DNA from: a virus
Direction: 5' to 3' (one strand)
Virus record (IMG/VR): IMGVR_UViG_3300050821_003047
Span: 1 to 64,000 of that record
DNA length: 64,000 nt
Shown: positions 39,411 to 47,648 of the stretch, one piece after another
Layout: each line of letters starts with the position of its first letter
Numbering within the stretch: the stretch's first letter is position 1
Position numbers and translations under genes: made by a program
Notes under the pieces: model-generated
Databases searched by the model: none
What the model was told of the DNA's origin: nothing
The model's input: only the letters and a program-made list of their open reading frames with translations

Positions 39411-41630
39411 ATGGCTTACTTTCCAGGCGACGTAAACGAATTCGAAATCCAGCAATTCCAGGGGTCTGCTCAAGCCAGCGACCCATATTCTCTCGACCAG
39501 AATCATGGCCTTTATTCTCAAAACATTGACTTCATAGTGAGCCCTAGCGGACTCGTTCAGGCCACCCCGCGGCGCGGAACCTCGCAGATAGTCCAGATCC
39601 CGAGTGGAGATCACGCGGTCACGAGTCTTGCGCCGTGGTATTTCAACAACGGAGGCGTTCAGGACTGCTACGCGGTGTATTATGCTCCTTCGGTTGGAGC
39701 GAAAGCGTGGAGCCAGCAAGCAGCCAACTTCGTCTCTTTGGTGCCGGTGACCGGAGCCAAATCCCTGTCTTTCGTCCCTGACGGCGTCCGCGGATATTTC
39801 GCGTTCTGCGATGCGTCCGGCCGCGTGGGGACTACGAGCGGATACGTCTACGGCCTATCATATGCGGCCGCCGATCAATTGTTCGGCCCTCCGGTGCAGT
39901 CCACCGTGGTGACTATTGTCGTAGATACCACGCACGGTAGCGGAGTCGTCACCGCCGGCAATCACCGGCTGGGCATCGTGTTCACAACACGCTCGGGATA
40001 CACGGGGGCTTTGAGTTTGGTAGATTCCAATGGCGTATTTGCGCCGATCACGGCAATGGCTCCGGATGGGGTTCACGAATGGGGCATCCTCGTGACCTTC
40101 GTATCAGTGCCAGCCTACCTCAGCGGAGGGACATTCCAGATTGTCCTGACGAGCAGTTCGAATCCGGCTGAATATTATTTGGTGCCAGGCGCAATCGGAA
40201 ACGTGCCAGCCTCGCCCAGTTTTGTGGAGGTCATCGTCAGCATCACCGATGGGGATCTGGTTACCGGGACAAACGTAACGGAAAACCAAAATCTGCTTAC
40301 GGCTTCGCAGTCTGGGGCGCCTCCGTTTCTCCCGTCCGCCATTTTTGCCTATTCCTCAAGGCTCGGGTACGTCGCGATCGATTCCGCTGGCTTCCCGGTG
40401 GTCTACATCTCAGACCAGAACGACTATCAGTATTTGACGGCTGGATTCCACGCGATCTATCTGGAGGGCCGCCAGATCCCTATCCAGGGCGTTTCCATCG
40501 ACACCACGCTATTTATTGCCACGCTTTCGGGTCTGTATTCCTGTTCCGACAACGGCGGCCAGCCGGTCACGTGGACGCCTCCGGGGCGCGTTGACGGGTC
40601 CGTCGGAGTGCTTGCGCCATCGTGCATTTTGTCGAATAACGGAAGGATCCTGCTGGCCTCTGAGAAGGGGTTGTTTTCCTATACAAATGGGAATTTCCCA
40701 ACAATCCCCCTCTCGTATTGGCAGGCTCCTGATTGGAACCGCATTAACTGGAATGCGCCCACGCAGGTTCAGGTGGTTGACGATGCGCTGGACCGCATCA
40801 TTCGCGTTATTGCGCCGCTCAAGGTTTTGGTCACGTCGGCGAGCAATACTAACCCCATAACGGTAATAACAGGCGTGCTGGTGAACGGGCAGGTTGTGGC
40901 GGAACCGCATTTCCTGACGACTGGCATGAGCGTGACCATCGTTGGCGTTGGTGGCAACACGGCGGCAAACACCGCGGCAGTGGTGACGGTTACCGGACCG
41001 AGCACGTTCACGATCCCGGTGGCGGGCAATGGAGCATACACCAGCGGAGGCGTCGTGACGCCAAATGAGCCCACGGCCGAGATGGCGTGGAATTATTCCG
41101 ACGGGGAAACGCCAGGGATGCCGTATTCGATAAACGGCTTCTCAGCGTTCAGAAGGACGGCGGTAGGGGTGATCCGCAATATCGCCACTGGATACGATGA
41201 GGTATGGTACGGGCCGGGTGCGAGTAATCCTGGCGGCATCGTGCGGCGGGTTTTGCCTACGGACGCGCTGATCCATCGCGACGTGGATATGTCGGGCAAC
41301 CCCACGGCTATCGTGTCTTTGTTGGAGACGGGCATCTGTCCGGGGGCCGCGGACTTAAACGCCACGCTTCATGACTACGCAGGCGCGCATTTCCGCGTTT
41401 ATGGGTCCGGGGCGTTGGTGCTGACGGCGTTCGGGCTAGACCATGCGGTGAGCGTGACACCGGCTGCTTCGCCACTGACGTTGGCCAGTAAGCCGGGAAC
41501 GGAGGTTTTAGTTAAGTGGAGTTTACGGTCGGAGCAGCAGACTATTTTGCTGGCGATGAGCACCGTGGACGCTTTTTATATACTGTCGTTAATCAGGGAG
41601 TACTGGTCGGATTCGCTGGGGATACGGTAG
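39411..41630 (+). CDS. Beta-propeller-like tail tube protein (739 aa)
   Basis: Begins MAYFPGDVNEFEIQQFQG and continues with repeated strands (HAVTSLAPWYFNNGG, GYFAFCDASGRVG, ILLASEKGLFSYTNG) typical of the tube or stabilisation proteins of podoviruses (T7 gp12/P22 gp10 type), which form the distal tube and ring of adhesins. Around 470-550 it has a small domain PHFLTTGMSVTIVGVGGN ... FTIPVAGNGAYTSGG of the recurring type. It ends at TAG 41628-41630, after which the frame stays open for 33 more codons. Confidence 0.72.
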   Translation: MAYFPGDVNEFEIQQFQGSAQASDPYSLDQNHGLYSQNIDFIVSPSGLVQATPRRGTSQIVQIPSGDHAVTSLAPWYFNNGGVQDCYAVYYAPSVGAKAWSQQAANFVSLVPVTGAKSLSFVPDGVRGYFAFCDASGRVGTTSGYVYGLSYAAADQLFGPPVQSTVVTIVVDTTHGSGVVTAGNHRLGIVFTTRSGYTGALSLVDSNGVFAPITAMAPDGVHEWGILVTFVSVPAYLSGGTFQIVLTSSSNPAEYYLVPGAIGNVPASPSFVEVIVSITDGDLVTGTNVTENQNLLTASQSGAPPFLPSAIFAYSSRLGYVAIDSAGFPVVYISDQNDYQYLTAGFHAIYLEGRQIPIQGVSIDTTLFIATLSGLYSCSDNGGQPVTWTPPGRVDGSVGVLAPSCILSNNGRILLASEKGLFSYTNGNFPTIPLSYWQAPDWNRINWNAPTQVQVVDDALDRIIRVIAPLKVLVTSASNTNPITVITGVLVNGQVVAEPHFLTTGMSVTIVGVGGNTAANTAAVVTVTGPSTFTIPVAGNGAYTSGGVVTPNEPTAEMAWNYSDGETPGMPYSINGFSAFRRTAVGVIRNIATGYDEVWYGPGASNPGGIVRRVLPTDALIHRDVDMSGNPTAIVSLLETGICPGAADLNATLHDYAGAHFRVYGSGALVLTAFGLDHAVSVTPAASPLTLASKPGTEVLVKWSLRSEQQTILLAMSTVDAFYILSLIREYWSDSLGIR

Positions 41631-41732
41631 GTGGCGGCGTTTTCTGGGCAAGTCCCCTCAGATTACTCCCAGATGCTTCCGATTCGGTTCGGACTCCGCG
41701 CATTCACGCTGAACGCCGCCACCTTCATTTGA
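41631..41732 (+). other. In-frame extension after the tail tube stop
   Basis: Directly after TAG the same frame runs 33 codons to TGA at 41730-41732, reading VAAFSGQVPSDYSQ then MLPIRFGLRAFTL and ending AATFI. This looks protein-like. Options: amber readthrough, a nonsense mutation in the gene, a separate small gene starting GTG 41631, or chance. Confidence 0.35.
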
Positions 41733-41733
41733 G

Positions 41734-41744
41734 AGTATAATCCA
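41734..41744 (+). promoter_or_regulatory. AGTATAATCCA promoter-like box
   Basis: TATAAT at 41736-41741 within the 11-mer AGTATAATCCA, which recurs at 44756-44766. Each copy is ~20-35 nt before a plus-strand gene start. No good -35 in either case, so a phage-type or activator-dependent promoter is possible. Confidence 0.35.
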
Positions 41745-41774
41745 TTTTCGCTGGGAATACGGTAGGATGGATTT

Positions 41775-42032
41775 ATGCAAATGCAGTTTTTCTGCTTAGA
41801 TCGAGAGTTGGCAGAAAAGGCCAGGATAAGGATAAACCCCATGCAATCCCTAGAAGACTACGAGCGCGAGCGCGAAGCCGCGCAGCTGCCAGTAATAACC
41901 AACACAACCGGAATCTCCTGCCCAGAGTGCGGCGAGGAACTGGTCAGCGAGCCTGTGTTGTTCACTCGTATCCCTCCCATGCAACGCGTCACCTGTCCGG
42001 TGTGCGGGTTCTCCAAGGTGGTGCGGGCGTGA
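41775..42032 (+). CDS. Zinc-ribbon small protein (85 aa)
   Basis: Helical N-terminus followed by ISCPECGEELVSEP and VTCPVCGFSKVV: two C-P-x-C pairs, a zinc ribbon. Directly follows the promoter-like box. Unknown role; a fifth small zinc-binding protein in the plus block. Confidence 0.65.
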   Translation: MQMQFFCLDRELAEKARIRINPMQSLEDYEREREAAQLPVITNTTGISCPECGEELVSEPVLFTRIPPMQRVTCPVCGFSKVVRA

Positions 42033-42193
42033 GCATTGCGGTAGGGCTGCGTTCGATATTTCGGGCGTCCCTGAAAGATCGTAACTACATCGCAAAACGC
42101 ATACTGCGAAAAAATCCAACGGCGCATGTTGCGTTTCTGAGAAACACGCGCCGGGTCCGAAAGATCCTTACTGCTGTCGGGGCCGATTACTAG
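42029..42193 (+). CDS. Small basic protein (54 aa)
   Basis: GTG start in a GTGA overlap with the zinc-ribbon gene. Very basic (ASLKDRNYIAKRILRKN), ends ILTAVGADY. Might bind nucleic acid. Ends 4 nt before the next gene. Confidence 0.55.
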   Translation: MSIAVGLRSIFRASLKDRNYIAKRILRKNPTAHVAFLRNTRRVRKILTAVGADY

Positions 42194-42196
42194 TCG

Positions 42197-43843
42197 ATGC
42201 CCATCTCCTCCCCCTCCTCGCCCACAATAATTCCCGCAGGCCAATCCTCTGCCGGGACCGTCAAATTAGCCGCAACGAAGCTTACCAAGGGCGGTGGCGA
42301 AGATGCGGAACTGTGGTCAACGGCAGGCGGGGCCGTTGCCAACCTGCAACGCCAACTTGACGCCGTAACGCGCGCCCTTCAGCAACCGGTTCCAATCCCT
42401 AACCCTCTCCAGATAACTGCGCCTGATGGCTCTCTCATTGCCCAGATTGGATCCATCGTTGACCCCACCACGAACACCGGATATTCCGGCATCTGGGGGA
42501 ATAACCTGTACGTTGGTGGCCTCGGGCCTTCCACAAGCCCGTTCTTCGCGACGAACGCCGGTCAGGTAGTAGTCGGCCAAAACGGACAGGTTGACATTCT
42601 CGACCCCTACGGCAACGTTGGCGCGTGGCTGGGGACGCAGGTTGAGGCGCCGCGCAATATTACGGGCGCAGTTGCGGACGGCAGTGGGCAGGTCAAACTG
42701 ACGGTGACGGCCCATCCCTACCGTAACGGCGATTGGGTCAACGTGCCTACCGCTCCCGGAGGCGTGACGGGCGCAGTGGGCCAGTGGGTCATTGGCTCTG
42801 TGGCGGCGAATGTTTTTTCGTTACTGGGATCGACTTTTGGCGGAACATACACCAGCGGCGGGACCGTGGTACGGTTTTTCCCAGGCGGGGCATTCTCCAC
42901 GATCGCAGTTGCGGCGGGACAGCGAATAACGAACGTTGTAGACAACGGGCTGGGTGTTTGCCGCGTGACCATCACGGGTCACAGGTACTCGACCGGATTT
43001 GATGTCACCACAACCAACGTTGTGGGCGTACCCGGCGCGAACGGAACGTTTCTCATCACCGTGATTGACGCCAACACGTTTGATCTTATCGGGTCAAAAT
43101 TCTCCGGCGCATACGTTTCTGGCGGCATCTCGATCAACTGGCCCACGGCTAAACTGCTGGCACAGGGCGACGGGTCGCTGTTAATCACCGATGCCACCAT
43201 ATCCCTGACGGGTACGGGTGGTTCCATCGTCATCGATCCTTCTGGTCCGTCCATAATTCTTACCGATACAAGCACCGGGAGTACCCTCTCGCTGGATGCG
43301 ATCGGGCCAAAAATTACTGCGACGGATGCAACGAACGGTGACACCATCATTCTCGACGCCTCAGTTCCATCCTTCGTCGCTACGGATGCCGTTAGCGGGG
43401 ATTTCGCTAGCTTGGGTCCGGGACAGGTTGCCGTCGTATCTCCAGGGTTCGGCTCAAATGTGGTTGGAACGACCGGGTTTGATGTCATTAATTCGACCAC
43501 TCTCGGAAGCGTCTTGGTTGGGCAGTTTGGCCTCGATTCTTCCGTCACGGGGAACGGGTTTTTAAATGTTAAATCGTCAGCAGGAACGGCCAGCGTTGTA
43601 GTGAACGCAGGGATAACGAATATCCTGACGGTGACAGGTGGCGATGTCAACGTGGCAACGCCTAACGTATACCGCCGCGGCGGAGTGGCCGGATTGACCG
43701 TGAGCCGCTTTATGGTGGCAAGCGTGACGTCGGTATCCAATGGGGTGGTAGGAACGCCAGGTGTCGGTCAGTCAAACGCGACCGTCGTTACCGGCGTCAC
43801 CCTCACGGCATCCGGGTTCAGCGGCGGCATCCTGACGTCGTAG
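42197..43843 (+). CDS. Tail fibre-like protein (548 aa)
   Basis: Ser/Gly/Thr/Val-rich with repeated strands: LSLDAIGPKITATDATNGDTI (three-fold style) typical of trimeric fibres. Two copies of the recurring small domain lie at ~165-225 (TAHPYRNGDWVNV, SLLGSTFGGTYTSGG) and ~255-315 (TGHRYSTGFDV, DLIGSKFSGAYVSGG). A fibre with embedded Ig-like or carbohydrate-binding units. No signal peptide. Confidence 0.65.
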   Translation: MPISSPSSPTIIPAGQSSAGTVKLAATKLTKGGGEDAELWSTAGGAVANLQRQLDAVTRALQQPVPIPNPLQITAPDGSLIAQIGSIVDPTTNTGYSGIWGNNLYVGGLGPSTSPFFATNAGQVVVGQNGQVDILDPYGNVGAWLGTQVEAPRNITGAVADGSGQVKLTVTAHPYRNGDWVNVPTAPGGVTGAVGQWVIGSVAANVFSLLGSTFGGTYTSGGTVVRFFPGGAFSTIAVAAGQRITNVVDNGLGVCRVTITGHRYSTGFDVTTTNVVGVPGANGTFLITVIDANTFDLIGSKFSGAYVSGGISINWPTAKLLAQGDGSLLITDATISLTGTGGSIVIDPSGPSIILTDTSTGSTLSLDAIGPKITATDATNGDTIILDASVPSFVATDAVSGDFASLGPGQVAVVSPGFGSNVVGTTGFDVINSTTLGSVLVGQFGLDSSVTGNGFLNVKSSAGTASVVVNAGITNILTVTGGDVNVATPNVYRRGGVAGLTVSRFMVASVTSVSNGVVGTPGVGQSNATVVTGVTLTASGFSGGILTS

Positions 43844-43851
43844 AATTAATC

Positions 43852-44163
43852 ATGAGCCGTCCAAAGCGGCCAGTAGTACTGGACGATCTCGACAGTTTTA
43901 TATTCGACAAGCATACGACGCGCGTTTGGTGTGCCATATGGCAGCGCAGAATAAGCCGTGATCCAGAGCCAAAATCGTTAATCCCGTCTTCGTGGCCGAT
44001 CCTGGAAGAGTGGATGACGATTCACTGTCCACTGACGCCACGCAGGCTCAGCGATCAGGCTAGGGCCGCAGCCAGTGCCACGATGCGAGAAACCAACCTG
44101 CGCCGATGGTCGAAGCGCATAATTGACTTAATGGCAGAGCAGGCGCAAACTGGGAGCGTATGA
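43852..44163 (+). CDS. Basic helical protein (103 aa)
   Basis: Follows the fibre gene by 8 nt. Mixed, basic; C-terminal helix with RRWSKRIIDLMAEQ. Unknown; its stop overlaps the next start (4 nt). Confidence 0.55.
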   Translation: MSRPKRPVVLDDLDSFIFDKHTTRVWCAIWQRRISRDPEPKSLIPSSWPILEEWMTIHCPLTPRRLSDQARAAASATMRETNLRRWSKRIIDLMAEQAQTGSV

Positions 44164-44363
44164 CGCAACCGTTAATCTCGCTTCTGATCGCGATATTGAT
44201 CTTCGGCACGATCGCTTGGGTGATGTGGATCATATGCGTTAAGTTCTTCCCGGAGTTCCCGCCGGCGCGGTGGATTTGCGGCGTTGTTCTCCTGATCATT
44301 TTGCTGCTCTATATCAGCGGACAGCTTGGCAGTGGGCCGGCGTTAGGGCCGTTACATCGGTGA
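44160..44363 (+). CDS. Two-span membrane protein (67 aa)
   Basis: Two hydrophobic helices (LISLLIAILIFGTIAWVMWI and ICGVVLLIILLLYI), short loop. Size and topology of a small holin. Lysis genes in phages often lie after tail fibre genes, so this may be the true holin, although the endolysin is elsewhere. Confidence 0.6.
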   Translation: MTQPLISLLIAILIFGTIAWVMWIICVKFFPEFPPARWICGVVLLIILLLYISGQLGSGPALGPLHR

Positions 44364-44374
44364 CAATAAATATT

Positions 44375-44488
44375 ATGGAAGACTGGTGGATTATTGCTCT
44401 GATCGGCCTTGTGTTGGTGATCGCGGCGGTGTATGCCGGGGTTTTGGGAGGGAGATGGGCCACGGGTCAAAAACTATGGAGAAAATAG
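44375..44488 (+). CDS. Single-span membrane protein (37 aa)
   Basis: ATG 44375; one transmembrane helix (WWIIALIGLVLVIAAVYAGVL) and a basic tail. It overlaps the next gene by 13 nt. Pairs with the 67-aa protein; a holin/antiholin or spanin-type pair is possible. Confidence 0.5.
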   Translation: MEDWWIIALIGLVLVIAAVYAGVLGGRWATGQKLWRK

Positions 44489-44691
44489 CGCTCGACCCCG
44501 AAGGCGGCATTGAACTCCAGGTTTTCCTCGCGACGTGTGACGGGTATGTTGCGGGGATGAAGGCCGGCATCGAGGCTGCAAAGCAGATCCGCATTGACCA
44601 GATCGTTAAGGCGCATCGGGCGAAGTCTACCGTGGTAGAAACTCCCACGGTAGAACCCGGAGACGCTCCCGGACTCGAACCGGGGACCTGA
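44476..44691 (+). CDS. Hypothetical protein (71 aa)
   Basis: Starts in the end of the previous gene (ATGGAGAAAATAG overlap). Acidic helix-rich body, with a Pro-rich tail (VEPGDAPGLEPGT). Its last 33 nt overlap the antisense tRNA-like element, so the tail codons are constrained by that element or vice versa. Confidence 0.45.
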   Translation: MEKIALDPEGGIELQVFLATCDGYVAGMKAGIEAAKQIRIDQIVKAHRAKSTVVETPTVEPGDAPGLEPGT

Positions 44692-44749
44692 TGACCGCGT
44701 GCGCTTTCCCTGCGACCAACCGCTCTAGCCAGCTGAGCTACGCGTCTCC
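44659..44749 (-). tRNA. tRNA-like element, anticodon uncertain
   Basis: Reading the minus strand: GGAGACGCG, then TA, GCTC and GAGC (a D-arm with AGCTGGCTA loop), and at the other end CCCGG-TTCGAGT-CCGGG, a perfect T-arm with the canonical T-loop, then AGCGTCTCC, which pairs with the 5' end over eight base pairs. These are strong tRNA features. The middle is 14 nt longer than in a normal tRNA and no 7-nt anticodon loop with U33 can be formed; a stem UGGUCGC/GCGGUCA with a 13-nt loop is the best. It has no encoded CCA. Real tRNA, degenerate tRNA, or tRNA mimic. Confidence 0.55.
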
Positions 44750-44755
44750 ATCCAT

Positions 44756-44766
44756 AGTATAATCCA
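44756..44766 (+). promoter_or_regulatory. AGTATAATCCA promoter-like box
   Basis: Second copy of the 11-mer, 20 nt before ATG 44786, with AGGAGGAAATACG between. The -10-like TATAAT is at 44758-44763. A leader of only ~10-15 nt would result. Confidence 0.35.
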
Positions 44767-44785
44767 CCCAGGAGGAAATACGTTT

Positions 44786-45175
44786 ATGGCTCCAGGAATG
44801 CCGCCCGGAGGTCAACCACCCCAAGGTGTAATGTCTCCAATGCAGTCTCAAATGGCGCGCTATCGGCGCGGCGGAGGCGGAATGCCGCCACAGGGGGCGA
44901 TGCCGCCCGGAGGCCCGCAGATGGCAGGTGGCCCGCAGATGCCCAGTGGAGGACCGGTAGGGATGGCAGGACCGCAACCCGGCGCGCCGCAGAATAACAT
45001 GCAGCCGCGCATGCCTCCGCCGTGGCAACAGCAACCACAGGGACAGCCTCCGGGTGGAATGCCGCAACCGGGTGGCGCACCCAGTCCCGCGCAACGTCAA
45101 CAGATGGCGGGGCCGCAGAGGCCGACGGGAGCGGCTTCGATGCAACCGCAACAGCCGGGGCAGAGCGCGTACTGA
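44786..45175 (+). CDS. Pro/Gly/Met/Gln-rich low-complexity protein (129 aa)
   Basis: AGGAGG is a perfect ribosome site. The protein is built of PGGPQM, GMPP, QPGAPQ repeats and is disordered over its whole length. It precedes the set of putative internal virion proteins, whose composition it shares. Possibly a packaged or ejected component. Confidence 0.6.
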   Translation: MAPGMPPGGQPPQGVMSPMQSQMARYRRGGGGMPPQGAMPPGGPQMAGGPQMPSGGPVGMAGPQPGAPQNNMQPRMPPPWQQQPQGQPPGGMPQPGGAPSPAQRQQMAGPQRPTGAASMQPQQPGQSAY

Positions 45176-45185
45176 GGATAATTTT

Positions 45186-45647
45186 ATGAAGTTTTTCGCC
45201 GACAATTCAGATTATCGTTTAAATCGCCGCGCGTCTCTCATTGCGATGGCATCTGCCGTCACGGCCACTTCTGCGGCTGCGGGAGTTCCAGCTACGCGGG
45301 AAACGGTTACGCCTCCAGTTTCCAGAATGTGCCAACTGGGGCTGCATTGGGGACCTGACAGCGATAACGTGATTGGGTCATTCGATGCGCAACACTGGGC
45401 TGCTGCATTCTTGGACACATTGCGCAAGAACCCGGATATCATCATTGACCACGAACTGATGCATGTTTGGTTCGCCAATGCCCTGATGCGTGGTTATGAT
45501 GAGCACGCTGGAATGCAGCAAAGGAAGAGGCCGCGGCCAACAATCGAGGAATTGGAAAAAATCCTCAGCGAGCCAGACAAAGAAATAGTCGTTCTCGGTA
45601 ATGGGGAAGTGCGTGCCGCAATCCCTCCGATCAAAACGGGTGCGTAA
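45186..45647 (+). CDS. Hypothetical protein (153 aa)
   Basis: ATG 45186, no obvious strong ribosome site (GAGGATAATTTT). Basic start followed by an Ala/Thr segment and a helical body (DHELMHVWFANALMRGYDEH). Within the putative internal-virion module. Unknown. Confidence 0.6.
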   Translation: MKFFADNSDYRLNRRASLIAMASAVTATSAAAGVPATRETVTPPVSRMCQLGLHWGPDSDNVIGSFDAQHWAAAFLDTLRKNPDIIIDHELMHVWFANALMRGYDEHAGMQQRKRPRPTIEELEKILSEPDKEIVVLGNGEVRAAIPPIKTGA

Positions 45648-47315
45648 ATGGGCGGCTACGTCTCTCCCCTCCCCACACAAGTCTCGCAAGACCCGAACAA
45701 CCCGAGCGCTATTAATCCGTACGCAACTTACGGGTACCCTGGTGCGTACGGTGGATTTCTCCCCAGTGACAATCAGTATGGTGGGGAGCCGATGCAAGAC
45801 ATCTACACCGGTAACGCCAACCAAATATCGGACACGGGCTCGGCAATCGCGGCGCAAGGGGCGAACGAACTAAACTACTACGGGCCGCTTCAACAGCAAT
45901 ACACCGGGGCCGAAGACCAAGCGCTCAACAACCTCCAGCAGACTCCCGGCTTTACGCCCGATCAGGCATCGCAGATCAACACCGATTACTCGCAGTACAA
46001 CACCACTCCCGACCAATATTCCCAGGAAGCAGGCGACCCGAACGCTCCCGTAAACACCCTCAACGCAGGCGTCTCCGATGAAGGCGCGATGCTCAATCAG
46101 TATCAGGCCAATCTCGGCGGAGAGGTTGGGCAATACGGTCAGGATCTCAGTGGTGCTGTGTCGCAATTTGGGACTGGAGCGGACGCGGCCCTGTCTGGGG
46201 CCGGAACGGGCGTAGGTGGCGCGGTGTCTGGTTTGCAGTCTGGACTCGCGTCGGCGCAGGGTGCGTTTGACCCGCTCAATACCGCCGTCAATAACAAGGC
46301 GCTCGGATTCGATCCCAACAGCACTGAGCAGCAACTCACACCTCAACAGCAACAGGCGATGGTCACCGCAGCCGGGACGACAGTAGGCAATCAGTTCCAG
46401 ACAGCGGAGGATACCTTAGAGCGCCAAGCGGCCGCGCAGGGCAACACATCGCCCGCCGCACTTGCTGCACTTCGTCAGCAACTTGTCACGCAAGAGGCGG
46501 CAACGGCCGGCGACACGATGACACAGGCCAGCATCGCAGCGGAACAGGCTGGATTCCAGCAGGCATCATCGATAGAGCAGCAGCGCGAGGGTGCCGTTCA
46601 AGCGCAGACCGGATTGCAGGCCACGGCAGCTACCACGGAGGAAGCCGCAGCGCAGGCTGCCGCCGGCCTTGGCGGTCAAGCGGCTATCGGCGCGCAGCAG
46701 ACTCTCGGACAGGAAGGCATCGGGGTAGCCGAGAACGTCGGCCAGCAGCAGATTACGGCAGCGAATAACGTCGGGCAAGCGAACATAAATGCCGCCAACA
46801 CGTACGGCCAGTTCTCGACCGGCGAAGAGAACACGATGGCAAATCAGCAGTACGGGGCGCAGGCCACGGCGGAACAGGAAGCCGCAGCCCGCGCCGCGCA
46901 GATCGCCCAACAACAGTATGGCCAGGGAACCGGTTCAGCGCAGTTGACATCACAGGGAGCGCAGACCGTTGGCGCGGCGCAACAGGCTGGGGAGGCCGCA
47001 TATCGCTCTGGCGTAGCAGGGCAGGAGTCTCAGGCGCAGCAGGGCGGACAGTCGGCACAGCAGACGGAGCTCGGGGCGTATGGAACGCAGACATCAGGCA
47101 TCAACTCGGCGGCCAGCAGCCAAGGCAATTTCTCTATCGGGAAACCGTCTCTCGGGGATCAACTGGGCAAGAGTGTCGCAGGATTGTTTGCAGAAGGTGG
47201 TGTTGCGTTTGAGCCACAGATTGCAAGGCTCGGGGAGAGTGGCCCGGAAGCAGTAATTCCGATAGGTCCGCCGCACCAGTATCCGCGGTATAAGAGTTTC
47301 AGGAAGGCGGCGTAA
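45648..47315 (+). CDS. Putative internal virion/ejected protein A (555 aa)
   Basis: Extremely rich in Gln, Ala, Gly and Thr, with long helical, heptad-like stretches (AATTEEAAAQAAAGLGGQAA), a composition like ejected proteins of podoviruses. The C-terminal FAEGGVAFEPQIARLGESGP is the GGV...P..A.(I/L)GE.GPEA(V/I)(V/I)P(I/L) motif common near the C-terminus of tape-measure and internal virion proteins, then PRYKSFRKAA. The gene 47649 repeats both motifs. It may be a short-tail ruler or DNA channel component. Confidence 0.55.
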   Translation: MGGYVSPLPTQVSQDPNNPSAINPYATYGYPGAYGGFLPSDNQYGGEPMQDIYTGNANQISDTGSAIAAQGANELNYYGPLQQQYTGAEDQALNNLQQTPGFTPDQASQINTDYSQYNTTPDQYSQEAGDPNAPVNTLNAGVSDEGAMLNQYQANLGGEVGQYGQDLSGAVSQFGTGADAALSGAGTGVGGAVSGLQSGLASAQGAFDPLNTAVNNKALGFDPNSTEQQLTPQQQQAMVTAAGTTVGNQFQTAEDTLERQAAAQGNTSPAALAALRQQLVTQEAATAGDTMTQASIAAEQAGFQQASSIEQQREGAVQAQTGLQATAATTEEAAAQAAAGLGGQAAIGAQQTLGQEGIGVAENVGQQQITAANNVGQANINAANTYGQFSTGEENTMANQQYGAQATAEQEAAARAAQIAQQQYGQGTGSAQLTSQGAQTVGAAQQAGEAAYRSGVAGQESQAQQGGQSAQQTELGAYGTQTSGINSAASSQGNFSIGKPSLGDQLGKSVAGLFAEGGVAFEPQIARLGESGPEAVIPIGPPHQYPRYKSFRKAA

Positions 47316-47318
47316 AAA

Positions 47319-47648
47319 ATGGGCATAGTGGAGATCGTTAGGCGCGGGCTGCAATCAAGCGCGGAGAAAGATACGTATTGGGTTGTAGGGAGGGAGGTGC
47401 AGTCGGAGTGGTTCTGCGCCGGCGTAATTGTGGCAAGCTTTCACATTCCGATGGACCGATGGAGTAGGCTATTTAGGGCTATATCGCGGGCGTGGGGAAG
47501 GCTCCGCTCCAAATTCGTACCTCGCGCAGATTTTATGATGGGAGGGAAACCGGCATTTGTCGTTCCATCGATGGGATCGCGGATGCTTCTCGTTCGACGA
47601 TCCGATAAATATGTTCTGTTTGAGGCGGATGTCAGGAAGGTAGCATAA
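47319..47648 (+). CDS. Hypothetical protein (109 aa)
   Basis: Begins MGIVEIVRRGLQSSAEK four nt after the previous stop and is basic with Arg/Trp-rich helices. The C-terminus MMGGKPAFVVPSMGSRML resembles a degenerate version of the GPEAVVP motif of its neighbours. Unknown. Confidence 0.55.
   Translation: MGIVEIVRRGLQSSAEKDTYWVVGREVQSEWFCAGVIVASFHIPMDRWSRLFRAISRAWGRLRSKFVPRADFMMGGKPAFVVPSMGSRMLLVRRSDKYVLFEADVRKVA

Larger units (their letters stand above)
41612..41766 (+). repeat. 20-bp direct repeat (41612-41631 and 41747-41766)
   Basis: TTCGCTGGG(G/A)ATACGGTAGG appears twice, 135 nt apart, with one mismatch. The first copy covers the end and amber stop of the tail tube gene; the second lies just before the zinc-ribbon gene at 41775. 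They may mark a small duplication or a recombination junction. Confidence 0.75.

Noticed and set aside
41516-41740. 74-codon plus-strand frame across the end of the tail tube gene
   Set aside because: Out of frame with the tube protein, starts inside it and ends in His/Arg filler; the in-frame reading is better.
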